Shown one piece after another: positions 21,301 through 32,200 of a stretch of DNA of 64,000 bases (positions are counted from its first letter, which is position 1; each line of letters starts with the position of its first letter). Origin of the DNA: Axinella damicornis. Its lineage: Eukaryota; Porifera; Demospongiae; Axinellida; Axinellidae. The stretch covers positions 16,479,104 to 16,543,103 of the forward strand of contig OZ007508.1 in assembly GCA_963931865.1 (NCBI GenBank), in the 5' to 3' direction. The notes under the pieces were generated by a model that was given only the letters and a program-made list of their open reading frames with translations, had not been told where the DNA came from and made no database searches. Made by a program: the position numbers and the translations under genes.

Positions 21301-22918
21301 GGCCATACTTCCTCGGCTTTGGTCTACCACTGAGTGTGGTGACAGCTCTCCCGAGCTCTTTAGTCATCAGGTAAGGTGGTCTCATTTAGGGGAGAACCCC
21401 CCCCCCCCCCCCCCTTACTTTGCTAATGCTATGATTTTGTCCCCCTTTGAACGATTTTCTGAATGAAACGCTAGACCTCCTTCCTTCAGACATTCTGTAC
21501 GTTAAAACTTCATTATTAAGTGGCAACTGTACTCCTGGTAGTGGCAGGGTAAATTCACCTTTCAAAGTGACGTTTCAAGTTTACCTCTCACCTTGTAGAT
21601 ACTCTAGCAGACTCAGATTGCATCGTACTACAGCTAGCCTAGTTCTCGTACTGCTTGTAGGCAGCTTGGGCCAACTAACGCACGTGTCATGACATCACAT
21701 ACTGTCGAGTTGAAGTAAGCAATGGTAGCCAACTGGAAGACCAAGTACCCCCAACTCCCACCATCAGTGAGCTTCTGAACAAGCAGTATGCGTGTGTCGG
21801 TGTACGACGGTGTAGTCAGACTGTTTGTGTGCCTTTCCCGAGTGCTGTGAGGTTTGATGCGGAAACTGTTTCCCCTACCAGGAATGTAATTACCTCTTGT
21901 GTATGTACCGATCAGCAGGATTTGTTGTAATATTCAAGTCTCCTTTCCCCAACAGTGCATGCACGTTTGCAGTGGCCTTCCCTTTGTTCATTGTCAGTGC
22001 GAGTGATGCCAGGCCAGAGGAATCTACGTACGTGTAACAGCTGTGCATACAGTAATGGGGGTATTATGATTGCAGCTGCTTCTCTCTACTGTGCATGTTG
22101 TTCAGGTACACGTTTTAGACCATCATCAGCATATGTGTGTTATGTAAGAGGAGTGGGAATGAGGCTAGCATGTATATCCGGAAAACCTGCATGTGTTTAA
22201 GTATTCCACTTGGGGTGCTCCACCCCATTCAATGGCATATGCGACTGTACAAATCAACTCGGCTCATGACAAGCTTCCAACACCAAAAACTGAAGATGAT
22301 ACCCGTCTTTGACATTAAAACTTTACAACAGTACAATCCTGTAGCTGTCTCCCTGACTTCCCAGGCTGTTCCCACCTCTAGTCTTTGATCGCTTGCAGTA
22401 TGTAAATAATTATGGAGGGGGGAGGACTGGGAGATCTGGATGTTCACATGCGGTGACATCAGGAGACAGATGATAGACACATGGGGGACTGCACCTGGTG
22501 AAGAATCTCGAAGCCCTTTCTAGTCTGAGGGCTTGAGGCCAGAGCAGCAGAGCACTCACAAGGCAGTATCAATACTGTTCATTGTTGACAGTGCCATAGA
22601 CGGTCGACACAAAACGTCGCCCCCCTCCCTGTGTGTCTACCCTCTGTGTACCGTAACCTTACATATGACCATGCAAATCTCTCAGCCCTTCCCCCTCGGT
22701 ATTTGCATACTGCAGCTTGCAAGCAATCAAAGATTGGAGGTGGGAATGCCTGCATGGGAAAGAGGCTAACTATGATTATGCATCTGTCGGTTTCCTTCAG
22801 GGTGTCGCAGATCCCCATATTCAAGATAGTGGTCATCCTTACCAACAAACTGTTCAACAGAAGTGACCCCACCCTCACCTCTGCATCTGCTGCTAGAGGC
22901 AGCACAACAAAACGATAG
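18363..22918 (+). CDS. EI24: EI24 autophagy-associated ER membrane protein
   Basis: EI24/PIG8 family, a multi-pass ER membrane protein required for autophagy and linked to p53-induced death in vertebrates. Ten exons: 18363-18463, 19143-19203, 19391-19457, 19709-19839, 20544-20599, 20804-20903, 21099-21204, 21259-21370, 21956-22033 and 22801-22918. They sum to 930 nt, giving 309 residues (human about 340). Family landmarks seen are GVKDSIFGIF near the N-terminus, QCFLLNGVIL, WVLPVFWISKPINSIWFQDI, SISRFLADMLFSVVLEMLFL, LYALYSFEYKW and AYIERNWPYFLGFGLPLSV. Hydrophobic helices alternate with the conserved polar stretches, as expected. The Arg/Glu-rich linker after the first helix in vertebrates is much shortened here. 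The penultimate donor lies within the Tyr-Val codons (ACG TAC GT/GTAACAG). Confidence 0.95.
19234..19309. mobile_element. Hairpin MITE in an EI24 intron
   Basis: AGCCTCGTTCCCAGGCC at the left is the inverse of GGCCTGGGAATGAGGCTA at the right. Its interior AGCGATGAAAAGCTGGGCGG matches the copies at 3820 and 4384. Confidence 0.85.
20680..20768. mobile_element. Degenerate hairpin MITE in an EI24 intron
   Basis: TAGCCTCATTCCCAGCCC at the left pairs with GGGCCTCGGAACGATGCTA at the right, and a second stem (CATTTATGGTCCTCCGC) is imperfect. It ends 35 bp before a splice acceptor. Confidence 0.75.
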
Positions 22919-23670
22919 TTTCTGATGGTGAAGACAGTATAACTATTCTTGTGTTTAGTTCAGATTGCGTGTCTATTCTCTTTCCCTCCACTTCCTACAT
23001 CAAATTTGAAACATTATACATGTTGCATGTATTGCAGCAGATCATGGAAGAATTCAAAGTCATGCATGAAAACTTTCTTGCCTTATAATAATTATTAGTT
23101 AACTTCACTATCCCAAGCGGTTGATCGAGATACTAAATGACTGCTAAGGCCGTCATGCTTGAGCCCAGTACGATATTAATTTATATGGGGCTTTAATACT
23201 ATAGGCATTACACTTTAATACAGGCCTGGTTTTTGCTGTTTCTTATGGTTGGTAAAGAGCTAAGCTCATTACCAAAATCGGCTACAGTGAAACCACAACA
23301 GCTATACTGAGTGCTTGAGGACACATTGGGGAGAATGTGTTTTGTCCTTTAAATTTGTAGAGCTAGAGAGGATGTCCTCTTAATTCTCAGAGGTTCAAAA
23401 AGAGAAACGGCCTTTGTAGAGAGATCTATATATTGCATCCCTATCTCAGATCAGGGCCGCTATCGGAGATGTTACTGTATAAATTGTTCAATCAATAACC
23501 TACAGTACAATCTCATTTGCATGGGCTTGAAGATGAAACTAACATTATAGCTAAACATGACATTGTGTGTGCCAGCTTCCGTCATGCTATGAAGCACAAA
23601 CTGGCAATGCAAGTCAACCATGCATGTGATGCACAGCAAAAAAATAAACATAGTGGCATTGGAATCTACT
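22919..23670. other. Convergent intergenic interval, EI24 to death-domain gene
   Basis: No exon, RNA or clear repeat recognised; AT-rich. Both flanking genes are transcribed toward it, so it should contain both 3' ends. An AATAAA-like signal on the minus strand was not obvious. Confidence 0.5.
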
Positions 23671-24883
23671 CTACATAGCTCCTTCAGTCAACAGGGTTTG
23701 TAATTCATTGGCACACACATTAAGATCACAGTCTCTCAGAACAGCAATAACCATCTTCCAAGTAAGCGGTTCATGGAACTCCTCATCATCCTCCAGTCGT
23801 TTCTTGAACATTTCTCGGCAGGCATCAGCAACTCGACGATGGTCACATTCCAACTGCTCAATTACTGACGAGTTGATATCCAACAAAGTTGCTACCTTTC
23901 CCCAGATTGCAGCTACTTCTTGTATGACTTTCACTTTAGTACTGCCGTCCTTGCTTCTCAGGCACTCCAGCTCTCTCATTGTGGGCACATCACCTGGAAA
24001 GGAAGATGTATGGTTTAGGAAGAACTCTTGATTTTCATCACAAGGGAAAGGAACTAGTAGTCTGTACTGAAGAATTTCCTGGGTAGGGCTATAATTCCAT
24101 TCATGCCAAGTCACATACCTACTCTATAGCTGTACACTGTGTACAGTGCCAGAGGCAGCACTGTTACGGCCATCCCAGGCAGCGCAGCAGGTTTTCGTTG
24201 GCAAATGTCGTGGTATAGCTACTGACAGCTACAGTAACTTGCTCACAAACTGCTGCAGTAGGTAAGTCTCGAGGACATTAAACTGCCTCTGAGAGTTTGA
24301 ATCCAGCAATTTAATTCCCCCCCAATACCATAATTACATTACTTACTCAATTTTCTCACACGAGCCTCGGGGGGTGGACGAACCTCATGAGGTCCTGCAG
24401 CAAGACAATCACAACAGTGAGACATACACTTAGGCGTGCTACTAGGGACATAGTTGTAAGGCTGCTCAATGCAACAGAAGAGCTACCCCTACCTGCAAGT
24501 TGCGTGTTCACTGTCATTGCATGCAGTAACTGGAATCAGGCAGAATCTATTTTGCATGGAAGTTATCGTTCCCTGGCCCTCACCCAGCTACACAAACTCA
24601 CTGTATCTCCTCTCAATAATCTGGATGGGATTCTTGATATCCAGCTGCTTCAGAACATCTAGTACATGCTGCCATGTTGGTTTTACCTCCTGGTCCTCCT
24701 CCTTCAGCAGCTCCATCCAGACTTTAAACATTTCTGCTTTCTGCTTATCAGGTGCTCGAATATCCTTGAGACTGTCCAGATTCTGTGTGGTCACACCAAG
24801 CTTCAGGCCAATGGTGTACCAGTCCCCTACAGTCTTTATTACAGCAACCAGCTCCTTTATCTTGGGTGGGTCGTAGAGAGGGG
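23671..24883 (-). CDS. Tandem death-domain protein (5' end unresolved)
   Basis: Three joined exons on the minus strand, 24883-24602, 24394-24347 and 23993-23671, in consistent phase (217 codons including stop). The first exon encodes a death domain of about 85 residues (LVAVIKTVGDWYTIGLKLGV, then KAEMFKVWMELL and TWQHVLDVLKQLD). The short middle exon is a Pro/Arg-rich linker. The last exon encodes a second death domain (EVAAIWGKVATLLDI, REMFKKRLED, LTWKMVIAVLRDCDL) and ends soon after. Both show the expected six-helix pattern, with a Trp in the second helix of each. Death domains mediate homotypic signalling-complex assembly in apoptosis and innate immunity. No other domain is visible in these exons. 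The first visible exon begins at codon position 2, so at least one upstream exon exists, probably within 24884-26200, but I could not place it. Confidence 0.8.
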
Positions 24884-25037
24884 CTGAGGGAGAGAGAAAC
24901 TGCAGTGGAATCCGTATTCCAATCTGATTGGCTCATCAACTTTCTGGCAGCATCCACAAAAACCAGTAGCTGTCTATAGTGACCAGACACCCTTCCCTCC
25001 TGTGAATGCCGGTCCCCCCCCCCCCCCCCCCCCCCCC

Positions 25038-25099
25038 AGTCTCCTTCCCAGACCATTTTTCGCAAGCGGAGGGGAAAAATGGTCTGGGAACGAGACTAC
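25038..25099. mobile_element. Hairpin MITE (AGTCTCGTTCCCAGACC subfamily)
   Basis: AGTCTCCTTCCCAGACCATT at the left is the inverse of AATGGTCTGGGAACGAGACT at the right, directly after a poly-C run. Confidence 0.85.
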
Positions 25100-25268
25100 C
25101 CCCCTCCCAAGTATTCCACCAAAGCCAGCCTCGTGGTGCAAGGGTCTGGCTTAGGCCACAAGACTATATCTCATAGGAATACCCTCCTAAAGAGGTTACC
25201 AAGACGAAGAATGAGGGAAGTAAAGAATTTCCGGACATGGCTTCAGCTTTCGTTCTCTAGCAGACTAC

Positions 25269-25317
25269 AGTCTCGGAACCAGACCCTTTGCAGCTAAGCG
25301 TCTGGTTCCGAGACTAT
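25269..25317. mobile_element. Hairpin MITE (AGTCTCGGAACCAGAC subfamily)
   Basis: A 49-bp palindrome; CAGTCTCGGAACCAGACCC inverts to GTCTGGTTCCGAGACTA. The same variant occurs at 59571-59615. Confidence 0.85.
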
Positions 25318-25796
25318 AGACTACAGTGTCCATGTCGTGCACTTACCATAAATTGGAACAACTTATTGCTAAAGGAGTTGCATGAAAGTGCTGAGTCCAG
25401 AAATCCCTCCCTTATACCAATACATCACCATTTTAAAGCAATCCAGTCCAGTACACCGGGTAAGAGAGAGTACGCCCGAATACGTTACCCGAGGCCCCAG
25501 CATGAATCTCACCTTCGGGGTTAGGGCTACTGCCCCGAGCCTGTGCCATAGTTACCCCACACACACGCACCTCAAGTGGTCTGTATGTCAACACCGTTCA
25601 TCACTGGACACTGCGGAAGTGACGAAGCTCCACCCATACCTACCTGCACCACCACACCCAAAAGATCAGCTGCATGGAACTGCACTCAAAACCTAGGCGG
25701 CCTGGGAATGAGGCCAGTGTGCAGTGCATGCAGACTACTGAGGACAAGCTGCAGCCATAGCTTAACTGCAGTCCTGCCTTAGGCTGCAGCAATCTA

Positions 25797-25854
25797 GTCT
25801 CGGTCCCAGACCCAAACCCACCCCCAGCACAGTTTGGGTCTGGGGCTGACACTA
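25797..25854. mobile_element. Hairpin MITE (TAGTCTCGGTCCCAGACCC)
   Basis: The left end TAGTCTCGGTCCCAGACCCA pairs imperfectly with TGGGTCTGGGGCTGACACTA at the right. Confidence 0.75.
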
Positions 25855-26213
25855 CAGCAATGCTAGCACCTCGTGGCCAGACCCTGTTCCGCAGAATGGG
25901 GTCTGGCCGGCCACAATGCCAGCTGCTACACATACTGTTGTTCTTAGCTAGCCCCTCAAATTTTCCCCAGCACTGATCGACTCACGTGACTGCACATACC
26001 GAAAGCGATCACGTGCTGGAGAAAGCGAAGGGACAGCTTGCTAGACTACTATTGTTCTACAGCTAAATTTCCAGCCACACACCACCTGCTACACACATGT
26101 GCACGTGTAGGGTAATCATCATGTTGGCATAATTGTTAAACCTCTCATAACATTTCTGAATCATGGCTGTGCAAAATAATAATACAGCTTCAAGTGCTAT
26201 GTATGGTAGGAGT

Positions 26214-29200
26214 TCACTGTGTCTGGCACGATACACCTTGTCTGGGGCCGTCTTCTTCATACGCATGACCCTGCACACAAAGAAGAATCTTAAAAGTTAT
26301 CACTATACATGTGTCAGGCATTAAGGTCACAGGACAGGTGGCGTCATGAGCAGCTATGCATGCAGATAAGTCAATGGCAAGGTACACTGGCAAGGTGTAA
26401 GTCAGTCACACACACATGCATGCACGCACACACACGCACAAGTGCACACACTAACACAGAATCACATACAGTAGGAAGTGTTATCAGGTACGTACGGTAG
26501 TATATATAGTGCTTTGCAGCGTTCTTGCAAGGTCCGATTACAACAGTGCCCAACAGTATTAACTTATTAACTGAATGAATTCCGTTTGCTGATTGGCTGA
26601 TACAGTTGACGCTCTGCTGACCGGATATTACAAGAATGCTGCAAAGCGCTGTACATGTGCGGCTGTGTAGTGAAGCTCTGGGAGCCAAATCACTCATGAA
26701 CAGTACTACTCACAGAATATCTCCTCCGCATTCTCTCCGTCTCTGGGTCCAAGTCCTGCAGTTCTACCTGTAACCAAGCATCAAATATGCAACCATGAAT
26801 AGACACTACAGTGCAAAGTTGTCAAAGTCGAGGTATCTGTGTACACAGCAGTGACAACAGCAATTTGCCTCACTTCAAGCTGACTAGCAGTCCCAAGCAG
26901 AAAGCGTACAGACATAGCAATAAAAACACACTTTCCTATTCTGCCAGTCTCCGTCCAAACCTCACAGTACATCATCACACCACACGCCAGCTGCTGATAA
27001 AGCTAAGCCACTGAAGTTACTTAGCCTCGTTCCCAGGCTCTCCCACGCACAAGTACTTGTAAGCGACGAAAAGCTGTGCGGGGCCAGGGAACGAGGCTAG
27101 AAGTTACTTGCATCCAGCTGGTTCTTACCACCAAAGTTCGAGTGGTGTTCACTCTATATTCACCAGACCCTCTCTTTGTGTGTGTACTGCACTGAGGGTC
27201 TGGGGGTAAACGTAGCACACACGAAGCCTCTGAAACTAGTCGCACTCACCAACTACAGTTCAGCTCATGTGCTCCTGGTGGGACCTTCTCATCGCACTTA
27301 TACTAGGGGAATGCATTGCGTTGCGTGACGAGCATTAGCGAGTCATAGCTGATGAAAACACTCTCGCTGTCAATGACATGCACCATGATGTACAGTACAA
27401 ACAAACGTACATTCTGTCCAGCAACAACAGTGTTATCAGTCAACCTCGCCCAACAACACACACACACCAACCCCTACCTGCTCAACATCATCTATTGGGT
27501 CCATGGGTACCTCTGGCGGACCAGGAAGCAGCTTGGCCAGGTCAGCAAGCTTATGTGAGGGGAGGAATCCACTGGGAGGAAAATTCACCTGGATGAGGGA
27601 TGGGACAGCAGAGAAAATTAGTCCAGACAAGCCAGATACTGTAGACACGTGTTAGTAGGCGCATGTACCTATAACTCCAAAGGAAGGAATGTGCACCTAA
27701 TAATGAGATGCACTTACTTTCGAATGACATTCTCGAATAGGAAGTGCACTTCAATTCGAATTACGGCTCTCTCCACTCCACACTGAAGTCTTCTTCCAGA
27801 AACTCTGCCATTTTTGATCTTACTTAATAGAGTAGCTGAGATGAGAGTTGAACTTGCGCCTAACAGTGAACATGTGCCTATAAGTGAGCTGCGTCTAACA
27901 ACGCACGACTACCGTATCGATCTGACATCCCCCAGCAGACGTTTCATAAGATTACACACTGTGCAAAATACTCTATGCCTCCATTTTCTTGCACACGACA
28001 CATTGGAGATTGGCCTGTCTACATGAGAATGAATGGCCATTTTGTCCACCTAGTTAACACTTTGCACGCGGCGGGCCACTAAAGTGGCCCGCCGCGATTT
28101 TGAATGGTTAGCTTTTAAATACCTGTATGCGTTAGAGACGGTTAGTATGGCGATTTGGTGTAGTCGGTATGGTACAGTAGTGCGCTTGCGTGTTAATGCG
28201 GACATCGGTGGTTCGAATCCAGAAAGCAGAACTCTTTTTTTTAAATCTTCCATGTTTGTTTTTCTAACTCATTAATTATTCATAAGTGCATACCCCGCGT
28301 GCAAAGAGTTAAACATCTCGTGGTGGCATTCACAGTTGGCACACAGTTGGATGACAGAGTAGATATCAGAGCTAAAAGGTAACACTTCCAGCTGACATTG
28401 ACGACAACGACCAATGACAATGTGCGATGACAACGACCAACAATGAAAGGTTCAAGTGAGCACAAGCATAGCCTCACTTCACACAATTTAAGCTGTTTGG
28501 ACAATGCAATTTTGGATTTTGGATGATCGCAGAACAGTGATTGGTTTCTACACACATAAACAGATGGCAAGACTAGGTGTCGGACATTTCCCTGGCTGCA
28601 TTAGCTAAGATTCAGGACTGAATACATCCTCAACGCTACATATGTCATGCACCTCATTGAATACACATCAACAAAACTCAACTCACGGAGAAGGTGACGA
28701 TCAGCCTCCCTTTGTCGAAGGGGTTCTTGTACTGAGGCATGCCTTCATTCAACACCACCTTCACATCACCTGCAATAAAAACACGTCACATGACCAATGA
28801 CAACTACACATATACATTGAGGTGAATGTTGAGAGTATGCATTGCACACAGAAATTATTAAGCATGTCTGTAGTTTACACTAGCCTCGTTCCCAGACGGG
28901 GCCTGGGAACGAGGCTAGGTTTACACAGCATCAGGATAGTAGTTATCTGCACCTGAAAAGCCCTTTGTCGACCACTACTTTAGCTTCATTCCCAAGTTCC
29001 TCCCCAGTACAGTATACGACAAAAACGTGGTGGGACGAGGTTATCACTACTTGGCAAGATGCCTTTTGGCATATTGAGCACACTACTTGGCAAGATGCCT
29101 TTTGGCATATTGAGCACTCTTCAACATTTTCCGAGAATGCTGAAGGCTCTTCCAGGCCTTGATGGTGTCTTGTGCCTCATGGACGATGGGCTGGTGTTTG

Positions 29201-32200
29201 GGAGTGTTAATGATGAGAGACTGTTGGCAGCTCTCACGAGAATCCATGCAGTCGGAGCAACAGAGCATGCAGCTATAGCACACTAATTATGTACTATGCT
29301 TGTTATCTTGGGCTAGGAATGAGATATGAGGCTGGGGTTTGGACCATTGTGATCAGCACGAATACAGCTTTCAAATGATGCCATTTTTGCTGTAGGTTGA
29401 ATTTTCACCCAAAATCATGAAAAACCATGGATGAGTGCGATTTTTGGCAAAAATGTGACCGACATTAAAAAGCTTTTCAAGGACATCATTCGAAAGCTCT
29501 TTTCATGCTGATCACAATGGTCCAAACCCCAGCCTCATATCTCGTTCCCAGCCCAAAATTAGTGTGCTATAGCTGCATGCTCTGTTGCTCCGACTGCATG
29601 GATTCTCGTGAGAGCTGCCAATAGTCTCTCATCGTGCTCCTCCTTATCCTTCTCGAACATCAGTACATCCACAAGACACCATCAAGGGTAATATACTACA
29701 TTGGCGACGAGGATGGGATCCCTACGTCCATGATGGCAACGTATTATGGAAGATTGGATTCAGGAGTTTCAGTCTAAAGAGGAGTTCATAACAGTGTACT
29801 TTGGGTGGATTTTCATGCAAACGATATCGGCAAGAAGAAGCAGGTTGCTGTCAGAGGCTGAGCTAACCTTCTTAATTCTTACTCAATGAACAGTGGAGGT
29901 ACACTTAAACAGGCTGTAGGAACTGGTCAAACGGCCATTCCTTGTCAACACAATAGGATTGCAATGCTGGAGCAGCTGTTCAGTTAGTACTTATATAGCT
30001 AGTTGCTACTCCTATGTTCTGGGCTCGTGGTATAGCTCTCACAATAAAATTACATTGGTCCCCACTCCCTCCTCTCCCCCCGATTCCAGGTAGCGCAGCT
30101 AATGTCGGCGTTATTCACTATGAGCGAGATGAGTAGCAGTCCTGAATATTATGATGCAGTTGATTGGGAAGAAGAAAGTAAAAAGCTGAAGAAGGACCCT
30201 ATGCTGCCGGTGTCAGACAATCTTGATGAAAGAGTAACAGAACTGTCACAGTTTGGTGTCAGACAATCTTGATGAAAGAGTAACAGATCTGTCACAGTTT
30301 GGTGCCACCACCCCCCAATATCAGTGTGCACTGCAGCTGGAAGAGATTGTGACCCCTGCCTCGTAAGCACATTAAGTATAAATACCTCCATACCAGTCTT
30401 GTCTGATAGTTAGTGTGACAACTTCAGACAGCGATCAATTGTAATAGCAGCAATAGGGTGGCAGCTTATATACACAAGGAGGTATGACTCAACACAATAC
30501 AAATTACAGGTGCATATGATTTATAGGAGACAGTAAGTCTATAATGCAAACAGTAAACAATCAGTTCAACACTGGTTCGAGTCACAGTCAGGGTCATGAC
30601 ATTAGCAAAGAGATCTACTTCACTACAGCAGTAATTTAAAACCTACTGAAAGGCTTCATCCTATTCAAACCAGTCTGAATAGTAATCCATACAAAATGTC
30701 CTCAAAAAGGACAGTAGTAAACCAGCCGATCTTGAAATGATAAAGTCGTACTGGTTGTCTTACTCTACTCACAGGAGAACAGAAAGTGGGAAGTGCTGAT
30801 GGTCCACATGCAGCTACAAGTAATGTGTATCAATGTTCTTCTCTGTTCAGGATTCAGAACTTGAGCACTCAAGATCTCTCTGTGTGCCCACAAGGAAAAC
30901 TACTTTATGCTTCTCCTCCGTTGTTGAGGGCCGTGACAGCGCAGTGTGAATGCAATGCTGGACCAGATGATCACTAAGAAGTGCATGAAGTTGAGAGAGA
31001 GGGACCACAGCTGTTGCCATATGCTGCTGGTGTCAGTCAGCAATAGGTCCCGACTACTGTCAGGTTCTTGGAATTGTTCCAGACTTTGCATTGACCCATC
31101 AAGAGAGCCCCTCTCCCTTCCGCTCTCCGGCCTGGTCAAGGTCCACAACTTGAGCACAACAAAGCAACGGCTACACTACGCCTGTTAAATAGAAGTGAAA
31201 TCTGTCATGGAAAAGATGAAGCCTCCACTATCAAATACGCCATAGCCTTCTTGAAGCTGTTAGAGTCATCCAGCCAAGATATGTCAGCAGACAGCTATGT
31301 TTCCATGTCAAAGGTCATCCCGGTTGCAAGGTCAATCGATGCAACAACTGACTGTATCTGGTGTCCTTCATTTCCCCTCCATCAGGAAGCTGCACCCAAT
31401 GATATAGCCACTCGCCGAGACTCCCTGTTCCATGGAGAACTGCCATCTCTATAGACGTGCATGACGGATGCAATGATGCAACTATAATATAGATGGCCTG
31501 TACCTGGGTAGGCTTGTTCCCAGGCCGCATGGGCTGGGAACGAGGCTAGTACCTACTTGTAATCACAGCCTTCAGGTTTTCTGTCAGGGACTGCGCTGGA
31601 TGCATACAACTGCAACACGATCCAATATAATAGGCTGTACATTAGTTGGAATACTATGGTTCACATCCTTAAGTACTCTGAGTGTACACAACTATACACA
31701 TGTGGTATACACTCATTGTAACATTGTACACAAAGACTGAATATTAATCGATTGCACGAAGTGAAGTGAGTTTCCAGTGTTCTGCCAGCTTCGAAGGCTC
31801 ATGAGATTTTTGGGGGAGAAGCAGCAACAACTCAGGACAGGCAAGCATGAAATTAAGCTGAAGAAATTGCTAGGGAGTTCAATTGAAGCTGTGTGGAATC
31901 TTTTCCCAACGTGTACGTTTTAAGAGGGTCAATAATTCTCGCAAAAGAGAGCTGCAGTTCACATGTTCACCATTTCGCTTACTCGTCCAAAACAGGTTTT
32001 TCCATGGAATTCCATAGTGCTGCAAGTGTAATTTGCAAGCACAGCACCATACTAGTATCCGTTGGATGTTACAGCGTTACTTTGAAGTTGGTGTTGTTTA
32101 CTGTTTTAGGTTCTAGTGAAGGCAAAGGGAAGAGGTTGGATGCACCGTTTGACGAGCTCTCTCAAGCGAATTGGGCGTAGTGTTGGAAGGAGGAGCCGCA

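Larger units (their letters stand above)
24884..26213. other. Interval with hairpins between the death-domain gene and DNAJA copy A
   Basis: Contains a poly-C run (about 25015-25037), three hairpin MITEs and probably undetected 5' exon(s) of the death-domain gene. A minus-strand donor ATG/GTAAGTGC near 25346 is a candidate exon end but its phase does not fit. The right end should be the 3' untranslated region of DNAJA copy A. Confidence 0.4.

Noticed and set aside
28147..28240. Functional tRNA gene
   Set aside because: A and B boxes are good but no complementary acceptor stem or convincing anticodon arm could be drawn, and it lies inside a MITE.
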